DNA of 64,000 bases from assembly GCF_009870125.1 (NCBI RefSeq), contig NC_046683.1, forward strand, positions 51,165,869 through 51,229,868. Reading direction: 5' to 3'. The notes beneath the pieces are model-generated. The model searched no databases. It was not told the origin of the DNA and saw only the letters and a program-made list of their open reading frames with translations. Numbering within the stretch: position 1 is the stretch's first letter; the number at the start of each line of letters is the position of its first letter. The stretch comes from Drosophila pseudoobscura (taxonomy: Eukaryota; Arthropoda; Insecta; Diptera; Drosophilidae). Shown here piece by piece: positions 24,911 through 37,300 of the stretch. Both the position numbers and the translations under genes were made by a program.

Positions 24911-24966
24911 CGATAAACTATCGATAGTCGGTACACACACACACACACGATAACAACCGATAACAG
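24911..24966. promoter_or_regulatory. DREF-type element cluster
   Basis: A perfect TATCGATA (24,919-24,926) is flanked by further CGATAA cores and a CA run. TATCGATA is the DNA-replication-related element of many fly housekeeping promoters and insulator sites. It lies about 320 bp from the candidate promoter at 25,243 and may belong to the same control region. Confidence 0.35.
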
Positions 24967-25120
24967 CAAGTTTGCACCGTTGCGCACTCCTCGAGTTGCG
25001 AATGAAGACTGTCGTGGTTGGATCGCTTCTTGGATGGTTTTGAGGCCCTCCCTCGACTACGTGATTCTTGGACAGACTTTCTTTTTGTTACGGCTCTGCC
25101 GCAGCGCAGTCGCTCTTTAC

Positions 25121-25243
25121 CTGTTTATGGCTTTATGGGGGGAAGTATATCTCCGATTCGATTGTGAATTCTGGGCTCGAGCTTCGTTCAATTTTCACAC
25201 CGCCGCGCACACAACTGTCTCGCACGACTGAGCGTCTTTAACT
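25121..25243 (-). other. Candidate 5' UTR exon of the acidic secreted gene
   Basis: It would begin at the initiator A (25,243) and end at donor AACAG|GTAAAG (exon end 25,121, donor 25,115-25,120). Spliced over about 5.2 kb to the acceptor at 19,885, it would lead the start codon at 19,859. The joining is inferred; the exon could instead belong to an unseen gene. Confidence 0.3.
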
Positions 25244-25245
25244 GA
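25212..25245 (-). promoter_or_regulatory. Inr + DPE core promoter (minus strand)
   Basis: Initiator TCAGTT (25,240-25,245, A+1 at 25,243) has AGTTG at exactly +28 to +32 (25,212-25,216), fitting the DPE consensus RGWYV at the spacing DPE requires. No TATA box is seen upstream, as is usual for DPE promoters. Confidence 0.45.
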
Positions 25246-28142
25246 TCACTGGCTCCGGTCTCCGCTTACCAACTGCCTTGCAGAGGCGCCACCAGAGCTT
25301 GGCCCGAAGCTGAAGCTGAAGCAGAAGCTGAAGCTCGGCCCGAAGCTCGTTTCAGTTACATTTCATTGCTTTCTTGCGGCACTCTTCTCTCCAACTGTCC
25401 AGCCATCTATCCATTTCTCACACTCTTGACTTGAATCTTCAATTCATTTGAGGCGGTGTCCGCGGGAAAGTATTTGGCACACTAAGCGGCCAGGGCCGGC
25501 TATAACAGTTAGCGGCATGTCAGCGGCTCTCTGACAACTTCTCGAGCGCTCATAAATTATGATCTAAGACGACCGACCGAGCCCCATGAACGGAATGGGA
25601 TGGCAGGGAGGGTCTGGGACTGGGACTGGTCTATGGGGAAAGAGTGCAGTAGCCTAATTGATTTCGTTTTGATAATGTAAGCCATAAACTTAATTCGGTT
25701 TTATTTGGGCTTTGTGCCACTTACAGTGGAGTCAAGGAAGGTCCCCCACACACTGGATGATTGAGGAAAAGCTGTGCTATTTTCCATTTCTCCATTTTAA
25801 AGATATGCCAGTGACATTTCATTAGGTATAGGGGCATACTCTAGTCGGGAGATGGTTCTTCCCGCTTCTGTCTAGAAGGAATATCAACCCATACCAATAC
25901 TGGTACACATTTTGTATATTCTACCTGAAATTCATCACATACTCGTATTGGATGTGCTATATTGACTTTATTCAGTCATCGTTCCGCACCCTAACCCCAT
26001 TCCGCAGTCGCCTCCTGGCCTCGATCCGTTCAATTCGCATATTATGGATATATATTTACATAAATATATTAGCGGCTACGTATGCGATGGATACAGGTGT
26101 GCGAGTGTGCGAGTGTGCCAGTGAGCATTCCCCAAGTGCTAATTTCTGTGCTGCCACCGAACAGCAACAAATCAAAGTGAAATCGCAATCGGAAAGACAC
26201 AAAAGACCAATAAAAAGAGCCAGGAAAATAGGTAGTTTTTTATAATCGCTGATAAATTGAGGTATACTCGTAGTTAATGTGATTTGCCCTGACTGGCGTT
26301 TCATTTTCAATGTCCGGGACGAAGAAAATTGACAGTCACTGGACTGCTCTCGGAGTCAAAGTCAGAGCTTTCCCATGAAAATTGGTTGACAGCGGACTCT
26401 GATGTCGAAGCCGGCAGCGACGCTTCCAACAGTAAAACGTGTTCTACTCGTTTGTATCTGGTGCTGCCGCTGCTGCTGCTTCTTGCAGTTGGGCAAAAGT
26501 TGTTTTTACTGTAGTCAAGCTGTCTTGGCCGTGTAGCTGCCTGTCTATAACTTTCTTCGCAAGTTGTTGTTGTTGTTGTTGTTGGCTCTGCCTTTGCCTT
26601 TGCCTTTGGCACAAAGTAAGTCTCTGCAAAGCATTTCTGTTAACAGGTCAGTGGAGTTTTCTTCAAGTTCCAGCACAGCACAGCACAGCAGAGCCCAGAC
26701 CGAGACCGAGACCGAAACCGAGTCTCCAGAGTCTCGGCTCTCGGCGATAGTGCCATAGTGCCGCAGAATGTTACGAAATTTTATGTAATGTGCCAAAAAA
26801 AACAACAAAAAACCAAGAAGCTCTGCTCACTGAACAAATAAAGATTCGAAAACAAAAAAAAAAGCTGAAAAACAAAAAACTTTCATTCAAGGCAACAACA
26901 AAACAAACAAACATCTTCGCTCGGCTAAACTTTAACTATTTTTGAAGCGCAAAAGTCGAAAGTCAAAGGGCATGAAAGAGTTGCGCCGGGGCGAAGGCAA
27001 GTTCACAAAAGCATATAATTTAGCATTTTAATGGCTTAATACACTCTGACATTTGGGTGGCGGTGGCGGGGCGGGGCGGGGCGGGGCGCAGCCGGGGGGT
27101 CACTCAGGTGGAAAACTAGTTCGGGGGGGGGGGAGAACCCAATCAAATCAACACTTGACACTGACGGGATGCCCCCGCTCTTGCCAGAATAATGAGAATC
27201 CCCACCGCTCCCCCCCCCCCCCAAATATTTTCATAAACAAATCTGCTAAGGAGTCTGCTTCCCTTACTCCATTTGACTAATTAATTTTTGCTCAACTTGT
27301 TCCCGCAACCACTTAGTGGAGGAGTGGGGGGGATGGGGGGCTACCAAAAGTTTTTCCGGTTTATTAATTTTCCTTGGCTTGCTGTTGCTTGTTGTTGTTT
27401 GGCTCTGCTAAATGGGCCACCCGCTGAAAATCTTTGCCAGCGATTGGCAAACTCTAATTGAGAGTTTTCTTCCCGCCTGTCAGAGGGGGGGGGGGGCTCG
27501 TTTCGGCCATTAATAATGCATGTCAAACGTTTAAGTGGTGCTTGGGATATAGTTTCATTAAAGAAACAGAAAAGTTCAGGATCGTTGTTAGTACTCGTAT
27601 CACTGGATATTCATTCGATTTTCGAAAGAGTTTCCACTTCCCTGGCACTCATCATTTCACAGTCCGTGCTTATTTCCATTCGCATTTAACCTTATCCGAA
27701 TATCCATTTCCATTTCGCGTTAACTGGCGTTCATCTGTATGGCCCTTGGAGCTCCTTCGTCGCTCGAGAGCCCCTCATCCCGGCTCCTTCCACCTTCCAT
27801 TGCACGAACATTGTTCACTTAACGCTCATTATTGTTCCGCTGCTCATTTAACCAATCCAATTATCCTCACTAACCCAACTCCCCCCCCCGCCTCTCTGCC
27901 GCACCTCTGGCACTCTCTCTCTCTCTGCCCCCTTGCCCCTTCCGGAGGTAGACAATTAAAGGCATGAAATTATTTGATTACCAACGTTTTGTCGCTGCCA
28001 AGTCAATGTCTCCACGAAAATTTCGCTTTTCTTTTGGGTGTTTTCAGCCACTACAACAACAACCCACACGATGGACGTGTAACAGCAAAACCTTTACGAC
28101 TTTTCTCCATTTTCCTTCCATGTGTGCGGGTGTGTGTGTGCT

Positions 28143-28143
<1 letters not shown>

Positions 28144-28173
<30 letters not shown>
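28144..28173. repeat. (GT)n microsatellite
   Basis: About fourteen uninterrupted GT dinucleotides. Confidence 0.95.
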
Positions 28174-28174
<1 letters not shown>

Positions 28175-29040
28175 GGTATAATTGTTGTAGTATTTATTCT
28201 TGTAATTTTTGGTGTAGTTGTTGTCGGTGGGTGAGATTATGCATGAAAGCGTCTCTGTGTGCCTGGAATAATCAAGACAGGCACTTTTTTTTGGCCCCAG
28301 AGGAGGAAGAAGGCGTGGGGGTGGAGGCTGCTGTTCACACGCGCCGACTGTCAATAAAATGACAGTGATAGAGGGGGCGGAGGGGCGGCAGAGTGGAAAG
28401 GTGCCACATCCACTCCCCCATTTCCGCATTCATTGCGTGCGGCGGCCGTCAACTAATCGATTTTCAAAAATCAGCTTATAGTTAGTCGCTAACACTGCTG
28501 TTGTAAGTGCCAACTCCAGCGTCAATTCCGTGGCGTGGCGTCCGGTGTCCGGTGTCCGTCCGGTGTCCGTCCGTCTGATTATATGCAAAATGCGTGCGGA
28601 CAATTTCATTTTGTTTAAACTGAATAAATGCAGAGGCCAATATGGATTCGGCATGGGGGTTTGTTGGTATTGGTATTGGGATTGGGATTTGGATTTGCGT
28701 TTGCGTTTGACGCTGTTGAATTTCATTTGCCGCATTACATTCAATTTTTCATGCTGCCTCGCGCCGCGGCTGCTCCTGCTGCTTTTTGGCTTTATTTCTT
28801 TATGAATTCATTCACGTACAGCGGCCGCACACAATAGGCAGCTCTCCTGACCGTTAAAGCCCCGACTCCGCCTCCGCCACCGACTCCGCCACCGACTGCG
28901 ACTGCGACTCGGGCCGAGTTCCTGCCACCGTTGGCTGCCGCCTTTTGTCCGGCTCCACTCTCATTTCGCATTCAATGGGCGAACGCATCCATCGAACGAA
29001 AGCCAAGACAACCAAAGCAATTTCAATACAAGCGAAAAAA

Positions 29041-29119
29041 TCAACAGCAACAACAGAAGCGGCAGCCACAACAGCAACAACAACAACAACAACAACAACA
29101 GCAACGACAGCAACAGAAG
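29041..29119. repeat. (CAA/CAG)n opa-type repeat
   Basis: It encodes Gln, Thr/Ala or Asn/Ser polymers depending on frame. No flanking exon signals. Confidence 0.9.
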
Positions 29120-31251
29120 AAATGGTAAATGAAAGTGCCCTCAAAAGGTTTTCTAAATTTGTGACTCGAAGTGCGCGACCAGCAACTGAAGAAGAGTTTT
29201 TTTTCCCCCCGCCCCTCCGCCCGCCCCTCCCTGCGCCAGCCCCTCCCTGCCATTTCATGGAGTCTTTCCCCGTCGCTTTTGAGGTTGGGCCAAGCGGAGT
29301 CTACCTGGCTTAATTGTGTCGCACTGCAATGACGGAGCGACTGCAGAGAGAACAGCCGCGCTTGTCTTTCAATTAGCGAAAGTCCGAGCTGGAGTCCGAG
29401 ACCCATGCCGGGGCTGTAGCCAGCAGACATTGATATGCAGATGAGGCTGGTTCTATCCAAGGCCCAAATCAACTCAAATTAAATCAAACCAGAAAGAAAA
29501 AGTTGTCAACGGCTAGGCTGCTTCATTAAAAGGCCATCTAATGAGCTGTTTATGCCTAGTTTTACTTTTCAACTCTGCTTCTATTTCTTGTCTTTACCCC
29601 GTAACCGTCTGTGTGCTTCTTTGGTTAGGGCCAATAGCCAAGGCCTAAAACAAGTGGCAGGCAGAGAGCGGCTCTCGCACAGGAAGGGAAAGCTGCCACT
29701 CATACGCGAGTGTGTGTGTGTGTGTGCCTCGTTTTACAGCTTCAAAGAAAAGCAAAAGTCTGAGGCACATTATGGCCAGAAATTGACATTCTTTGCTGTC
29801 CCCCCCAACGCCTCCCGGCAGGCGATCCACCATCCAGCATCGGCAACACATCGAAAACAATTCGAACAGAAAAAAAACCACGACGATGGAAAAATATACC
29901 AACAAAAAAAAAAAACAATAAAAACAACAACAAACTGGCTTCGGGCACTTTCTCTTTCTTTCACTGAGACGACGATAACGGCCACAACTGTACTGGGTTG
30001 AAGGAGGGGAGACCTGGGGCATGAGGCGGCCTCAAAGACCAACAACAACAAAAACAACAACAGCGAAAAGGGAAGCACGAAATCAACGACAAATAGAGAG
30101 AACAACAACTACACTCGGAGCAAATAGCAAATAGACCCGATTGCTCTTGTTGTTGCCTCCCAGCAATTTTATAATTTATTTATGGCTAACACACACACGG
30201 ACACAGGGGCACAGAGATCACTCATGTATTGGTTATTGACTGAGGCCTCTTCTTGGCTTAATTGACACTTTAAGGAGGCGTTGAACGGCCAGTAAGGGGC
30301 CAGTAAGGGGCGTGGCCACACTTACAAAACACCATTTACGCTCATAAAACTGTCAAATAGACGTGTCGAATGGGCCTAGAGGCCCAGAGAGGGAAATCAA
30401 TGTCGTTTCTGATAGAGGCCAAAACGAATCCATGCCAAATTACAATCCGATGCGCCCAAAACTTTAATTGCACAAACATTCGATTGGCATCCATTGATAT
30501 CCCGCCCCCTCTGTGGAATAATTTCAGCAACGCTGGCAAAAGTTTCATTCGTATCTGTCATCTCCTGTCTAGCCATTAAAGTTGGCGGGGAAATCCCCCT
30601 GAAAAGCCCCCCCCCGCCGCGCTGAGTCATACAGCGCCCTCGAAATAAAGTTGCAGATTTGACAGCCACCATGACGTACGGACAGGCAGACTGTCCCGGC
30701 CCCGGAATGCATGGGAATGTGAAACTTGTGGAACTTGCTGACTAATTTAATGTTTTTATTTGAACAACCAATTTAGTCACGATGTGGCAGACACAAATCA
30801 ATGCGAACGTCTGTGTTTTTGCTAATGAAACCACAAGTTTAGGGGGAGGCATGGTATCCGGAATCGATAAATCAGGGCCCTTTTCTCCGTAAGCCTGTGC
30901 TCTGGCTTATCAAATTCAATCAGAAAATTTAATAAATATGCAAATTCGGTGCGAGAACATGTCAATTTTTCGATTATCCATCCTATTGCCGTGTGGCTCC
31001 GCCCCTTTCCCTTTCGGCAGTGCATTGTTGATGTGCGCTGATGGACTTTTAATTGCTATACGCTCGGTGTCATTAAAATTGCCATAGTTTGGGGGCATTG
31101 TTGATGCTACAATTACAATCTCGGTGAGAAAACGTGACTCGGCTGTCGGCACATTGCGCAATGGTAGAAATTCGTCGTGCTCCATTGAATTATGCAAGGC
31201 GTTAAACATACACGTTTAATTAAAGTCACTTTCTTTTGACACATTTGAAGC

Positions 31252-31303
31252 TGGCTGTGGCTCTGGCTGTGGCTCTGGCTGTGGCTCTGGCTGTGGCTCT
31301 GGG
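31252..31303. repeat. 12-bp GGCTGTGGCTCT minisatellite
   Basis: Four near-perfect 12-bp units. On the minus strand they read as PEPQ repeats in a short frame that lacks gene evidence. Confidence 0.9.
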
Positions 31304-34300
31304 TTTGCCTTTGGATCTGGCTTTAGCTTCGGGTCTTGCGTGTGCTGGGCATTAAATAATGTCATTTGAATTAACACCCAGCGGGCAGCGAGAGAAGAGC
31401 CAGGCGGCGGGCACAGCGGCATTAGCATAAGTTGCTTTTTGTGGCATTATTTTAGGCGGCAGAGGCAGACCACTCGATGTCTGCCAGCCCCTCGGGCTGT
31501 GCCGCGCTGTTAATAAGGTAAATGTTTACCCAGAAATGTTTGGGTGGAGGCCACACCCACACAGAGCCCTACAGGCCCTACAGGCAAAGGTAAGAACCAG
31601 AGGGTACCGGACCGGACCGAAGCCGAGCCAGATTTTTATTTCGAGCGAGAAATTTAATTTGCATTCGTAAATGCAAATGCAAATGTATGCTCGATGGGAC
31701 TGACAGCTGCTTGGCCTGTGTTCATTTCGGTGTTTTCTTCTAATTGGATGACTCTGGTTCTGGTCAGCTGCATTTCCCCAAGCGAAGGGAAAGTGGAAGC
31801 AGAACCAGCGACAGAGCCACAGCCAGAACCAGAGTTAGACGTTGAGGAAGCGAAAGGTCTTGGTCTTGGCCCAGGCAAATGTCGGAAATCAAATGTCAAA
31901 TACATATTGACTTGACGTTTGGTGAACCGGGCCAGGACACGGCCTAACCTTGTCAGGGCTGACGCTGACGCTGGCGCTGCCCGCTCCTTCCATTCGAGTA
32001 GGACTCTATTTGATTCTCTTTTACCTGGTGTCTTTCTTAGGTCTTTTTCTTTACGCTTCTTTGGTTGCTTATTGCCTGGGGGCTAAGCTGAAATCTTTTT
32101 GAGGATTTGTTTGTTTCCCTGTCCTGAGTCCTGAGTCCGAGCCCGAGTCGAAGTCGGAGTGGGAGTCGGAGTCTGGTTTTGGGCATGTCTGAAAGGAACC
32201 CAAACTTCCGGAGGCAAATTCGATTTTCGTCGCATTTTATTTTGAATTCAATTGAATTTTCCCGGTGTTTAAGCACGGTAAACAATAATTAGATGTCCCT
32301 GCCCGGGCCCTGATCCCTGCATATATGCATGTCCTGCGGCATCTGTGAAATGGAGCCCCCAATCCTCCCACTCGTCCCTTCAAGAAGTGCAGCCCTCTTT
32401 GTGGCTGGGGACTTGCGGCTTCGGCTGCGGCTGCGGCTGGACCGCATCTTTAACGATGAGACCATCGTCGGGGGCCCTTCGATTTGTGCAAAGTGCAGAA
32501 TCAGTAAAATTAAATTGGATTTCCATTGTGACGAACTGCACGGCAAGCAGGGGAAATTTGCGGTCGGTCACTCGGTTAGGATAGCTTTCACTCAAAGAGG
32601 AGCTGAGGCGCTGTGGCGCTGAGGGATGGAGACCTTGGACCCGAGTCCTTGGGCTGGGCACTCCTTTCCTCTCCTCTCCTCTGCTCTCCCTCTCTCGTTA
32701 GGCATAAACTTGAGCTTCTTCCCTATGAATGCCAGTTGAACTTTCTGCTGGCCAGTTGAACTAATGTTTTTTTAAACGCTGCCATTGTCGGCGGCTCTCG
32801 GTGGCTCTCGGCGGCAGTGGGAGGACGAGGTGCTGCCGCTGTGGCAGGAAAAGGACTGGGGGCTGGCACAATGGGAACATCGATGGGGATTTGCGGTCGG
32901 CACTCTGTGGGATATAACAATAGATGAATGGATTTATGACAAAATGGGCATTAAAGATAATTGTTTGAATAGAAAGCGTTGGTAATTGTTTGAAAACAGT
33001 GTTTATTACTTTAAAACATTGATAGCGATAGCAGGAGTTTATCTATGGAGTTCCATAGATCGATTGCAGGCAAAGAGATAATCCCAAAGGCTCCTCTTCA
33101 GGCTGCTTCCTGACTATTTCCTTATCGTTGAGTGTTGAGAAATGCTGGCAGCAAGGTCATAGACTCCACTCCCCTCCACTTATCGCCGCGATGAGCACTT
33201 GAATGCAAAATCCACTTTGTGTCGGGCCATTCTTGGATGATTATTTCTGGAGCCCCGTTCCGTTCACTTAGCGATAATCGCCCCATTGTGCCCGATAGGC
33301 AGCTGCTCCTTATGGAATTGAGCAATTGCATGGAAACGCAATTATTCTGTGTATTCACGCTGTCTGGGGCCCCCAATCATAATTATTATTGATCGTATTT
33401 CAATTTATTGGTACATTTTTTATCCATCCCCGCTTCGCGCTGCCCGCTACCCCACACCCTCCCACACCCTCGCCTGCTGCCGCTAACAATGCTTCCATTA
33501 CCATTTGGCGTCCATCGTTGGCCGAGCTGGCAACACTGTCAACGCTTTGTTGATGATTTTTCAAATGCGCTTAATGACATCCATCGGATTTGGTTTGGTT
33601 TGCCAGAGCCACCTACTGCTCCTCCAGCTCCTCCGGCGGCAGCTCCCAGCTACTGCTCATCATACTCCGATTCCAGGACTCTCCTTGAACGGGGGGGAGG
33701 GGGTGCTCCATGCTCCGTGCTCCGTGTGGCGTGTGATTGAAGCGGCTCTTAATGCATATGAAATGGTAATTACGCATACGCCGCATTGTGCAGCGGAAGG
33801 AAGGAAGAGCGCATGGCGTGGCACGGCACGGCATGGAATCGAAGTGCCATCTCCACTTATTGCCGCTCATTTATCTTATTAATAGCCTTAAGCTCCTCGC
33901 AGTAATTTATCAAGCGCTAAAAAACTCGATCCGTAGACATTTGTTTTGCTGTGTTTTGTTTTGCTTTGCTTTGCTTTTCTTTGGTGCTTTTCTTTGGCGC
34001 TTTTCTGCTTTTGTCATTTCTATAATCAACTTGGAGACATTGACTGGGCCTCAGAGCCAGCAGCAGCAGCAGCCGAAACCGAAGAATGGCCAAAGTATGG
34101 CCAGAGCATCGAGTTTTGACAGTCGCCTTGGTCTAGACAATGTAATTGTCGACAGCAGCAAATCGAGTGTCCACTCGAGGACGATGGCTCCTCCGCACTC
34201 CTCTAATGGCCTCTGTGGCAGTAAATCAGACCGAATCGTATAAATCACCAAGTCCAAGGCTTTGGTTTCATATGTTGCGGCTTTCTAAATCACAAGGTGT

Positions 34301-37300
34301 CGGGCAAGAAAAACTCTCAGACAATTTTGATGAGGGTTCCTTCCTCCTGCCTGCTGCCTTTGGGGCCGGCCCGACGAAACTATGCTAAACAAATAGTCAG
34401 GGCAAGGGTGAAAAAGGAGGGCGAAAATAGAAAAAGGGAATTGGAAAATGGATTGTTGAATGCTGAATGTTGAATGTTGAACTAACCGCACAATGGGGTC
34501 AGGTCGGCATAAACATGTTATAGCGCCGGCACGGCGCTCTTTGCTTATTTATTTATTTGAAGTGTCCAAACAGTCGACCACTTGTCACGGACAACAGTCG
34601 CAGCTTGATTTATAAACATTTACATATCACAGGGCCCCAGCCCCCACGGATGGGACGTCCTTCGTCCTCGCTGGGTTGGGTTGGGGATGTTGCTGCCCAA
34701 TTAGGCGCAGCAATAAATTCAAGCGGAAAGGAGGAGAAAGGAAACTAGCCCGGAGAGACGGTGGAGAGATGGTGGAGCTGGTGGCGTTGCCAGGCTGCTT
34801 CAGAGTCTGCAATGCCGTTAATTAAAAAGTTTTTTAACAAGTTAATTGAAATAGATCTCGATTGGAGTTTTTATTGATATTTGGCTGACGTTTGGCGTTC
34901 GCCGTTTGGCATTTACCGTTTGCCGTTTTGCCGCTTTGCCGTTTGCCGTTTGCCGTTCGGTTTTCTTCCCAAAACGGAAAACGGAATGGAACGGCACGGA
35001 AGGAAACTAAATAATTAGTTTGCTGGCCTCTTTTGGTGCAAACTTTCTGTGCCACTTGAAGTGGCGAAGTTGATTCGGGAGAGCTCTAGCAGCAGGGGGG
35101 GGCTGGGGCAGACTGTTTGCCAACAACTCGAGCACGAGCCACTCACTCGACAAGCGAAAACTTAACACATTATGAGTTCTGGGCTTTGACTTCCCACCCC
35201 CTCCCCCCAGCCCAGCAGCCGCCCCCCCGCGAATGCATTTGACATTTACGTGGAAGCAACAGCTGTTACATAAATTAAAAAGTATAAAGAACAGGCCAGA
35301 GCCAGAGCCAAAGCCAAAGCGAAAGCGAAACGAAGTCTGCCATTACAAATAAAAGAGCAATAACAACACAAAAAAATCGGACCAGAACCCAAAGGGGGGT
35401 GGGGGGAAGGAAGTAGGCATATTGAAGGGACCTCTCCAGGCTGAGCCGCAGGCTGGAACCGGGCATAAATAATATGTACAAAAGAAACTTTTTGTCAAAG
35501 CGCCCCAAGTGGCACTCGGTGCTCACCCTTTTGCAGATAAGCCTGGCCACCCAATCGGGAAATCAATAATGATTTCGCCTAGCCATCGACTCTAAAATGA
35601 TTTGGCCGTCTTTCATTTATAGAGACAGCTCAATACTCTTCTCTTCCAGAGAGCTTACATATTAAGAATTCTCAGTTTATGGGCCTTCTCACCTTGCAGG
35701 CGACAGGCGACCACAACAGGTCGGGGTCACCAGTAGTAGGGGCAGTAGTAGGTCTGCCCCTGGGGCAATGTGCGTGTCACCTGATGGCTGATGGCGGATG
35801 GCGGATGGCGGATGGGCCCTACAGTAGACAGCCAGCTGTTAACAATATGTTCACCTTTCAGGCCGGGACAGGAGTCATTAAAAAGTTCTCGCTGTCCCCC
35901 GGGTGAGAGTAGAGCGAAGCGAGCCATTTGAATGGCAACCGGCAGCCGGCAACTGGCAGCCATGGCGACAGCGTCCACGTTGAGAGCCAAAGACTTGGAC
36001 GGTCATCAAAGTAAAGTGTTTTCGAACTTTTCTTTTCTGGTCTTGCCACTGCGATGTTTTTTGTTTTGTGTCCTTTTTTGCGTGTGGCAGAAACTTTGTG
36101 GCGCTTCGCAGCTGCTCCTGCGGCGGTTGTTATTGTTCTTATTTACTATTAAAGTTGGCCTCGACTCGATGGTGCACGGATCGTAAACAGCTAGCGGGCA
36201 TGCCCAGTGGCAAGAGTTTTCCCCATTCCCCATTCCCCAAATGCCAGCTGCCGATTGGCTCTGGGAGTTGCTGTTTTGGGCGCAGTAATTCCGCAATTTC
36301 CGGCTCCATGGACCACGGCTTTATTACCAATTAAAGTTATTCAATTGCCGCGCAAAAGTTAAAACGTTGCGCTAATTTCATTGCCCCTCGCATGGGGCAC
36401 GGGGAACGGGGCACGGGGCACGGGACACGTCGCACACATGTAAATATGCAATGGGAATATCTATTTTATGCTGCCGTTTATTGTACGCCCTGCCCCGCAA
36501 TGCAGGCAACAGTTTGTGGCATGCGGGTTTTTGGGCTTTCGCATGTTTAATGCATCTAATCAACATTAAGCCATGTTTGGGCATGGCCAGGGCACCGCCC
36601 GCGCCCCAGCCCTGCCCCCAATGCCATTGTGTACGTGGGTCAACCGCCGGCGACACCCACAAAAGATACAAAATTCAGTTGCAGATACATCTAGCGTCGG
36701 TTGCTCTGTTGCTGCTGTCACATTTACATAATTTCATTTGCCACACACCATTCCCCCCGCCCCACCACATGGGGTGGGTGGCACATGTGTCTGCCACAGA
36801 GCAAATTATTACACGTTTTTATTAACCAAAAATTATGCTCAGCTGTTGATTTGCCGCGTCATCGGTGGGGGCCATGAAATGGCCATTCTCTGGTGATTCT
36901 GCTCTATACTTTTGCCCATTTCTTTTCGCATAAATATTCATCAGCTCGCACGAGTATCTATGCCCTACAAATAGATGTAAGATGAGATCCAAAGCCAGTG
37001 CCACAGCCAGAGCCAGAGACAGAGCAAGGTGGAGGAGGCAGCTGCCTGGAGCTCTTTCATTAATTAAGTTCAGGTTCTCCTTCCTGCAGTGCGTAATCAA
37101 GGAGCAGAGCCGTTGGTCTCGCAGAATGCGATGGGGGTATTGGAGAGCCAATCATTCGACGGGTTGCCCTGCTCCACCGCATGGGCGAAACGATGACGAT
37201 GACTGCGATACAAGAACCACTCAATCTTGTTGAGTAAGCGCCACTAATTTGTTTTTTAAGGCCTGCTCGATGGACACGACACTCCCCGAGGCCCCGAGGC

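Larger units (their letters stand above)
19860..25120. other. Tract upstream of the acidic secreted gene, possibly its first (5' UTR) intron
   Basis: A good acceptor (ctccttgcag) lies 25 nt before the start codon on the minus strand, with the exon edge at 19,884. This implies an upstream non-coding exon. The tract holds (GCA)n-rich sequence at 20,290-20,320 and 20,580-20,640, a transposon-like scrap at 20,655-20,680, CA runs near 21,750-21,780, a GCT/GTT run at 24,068-24,143, and a GGTTT pentamer array at 24,250-24,308. The long open frames around 20.2-21.1 kb are CAG-rich low-complexity sequence and are not called genes. Confidence 0.4.

Noticed and set aside
28854..29472. Arg/Gly- and Gln-rich frames around the CAA/CAG run
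   Set aside because: Low-complexity sequence open in several frames; no exon borders.
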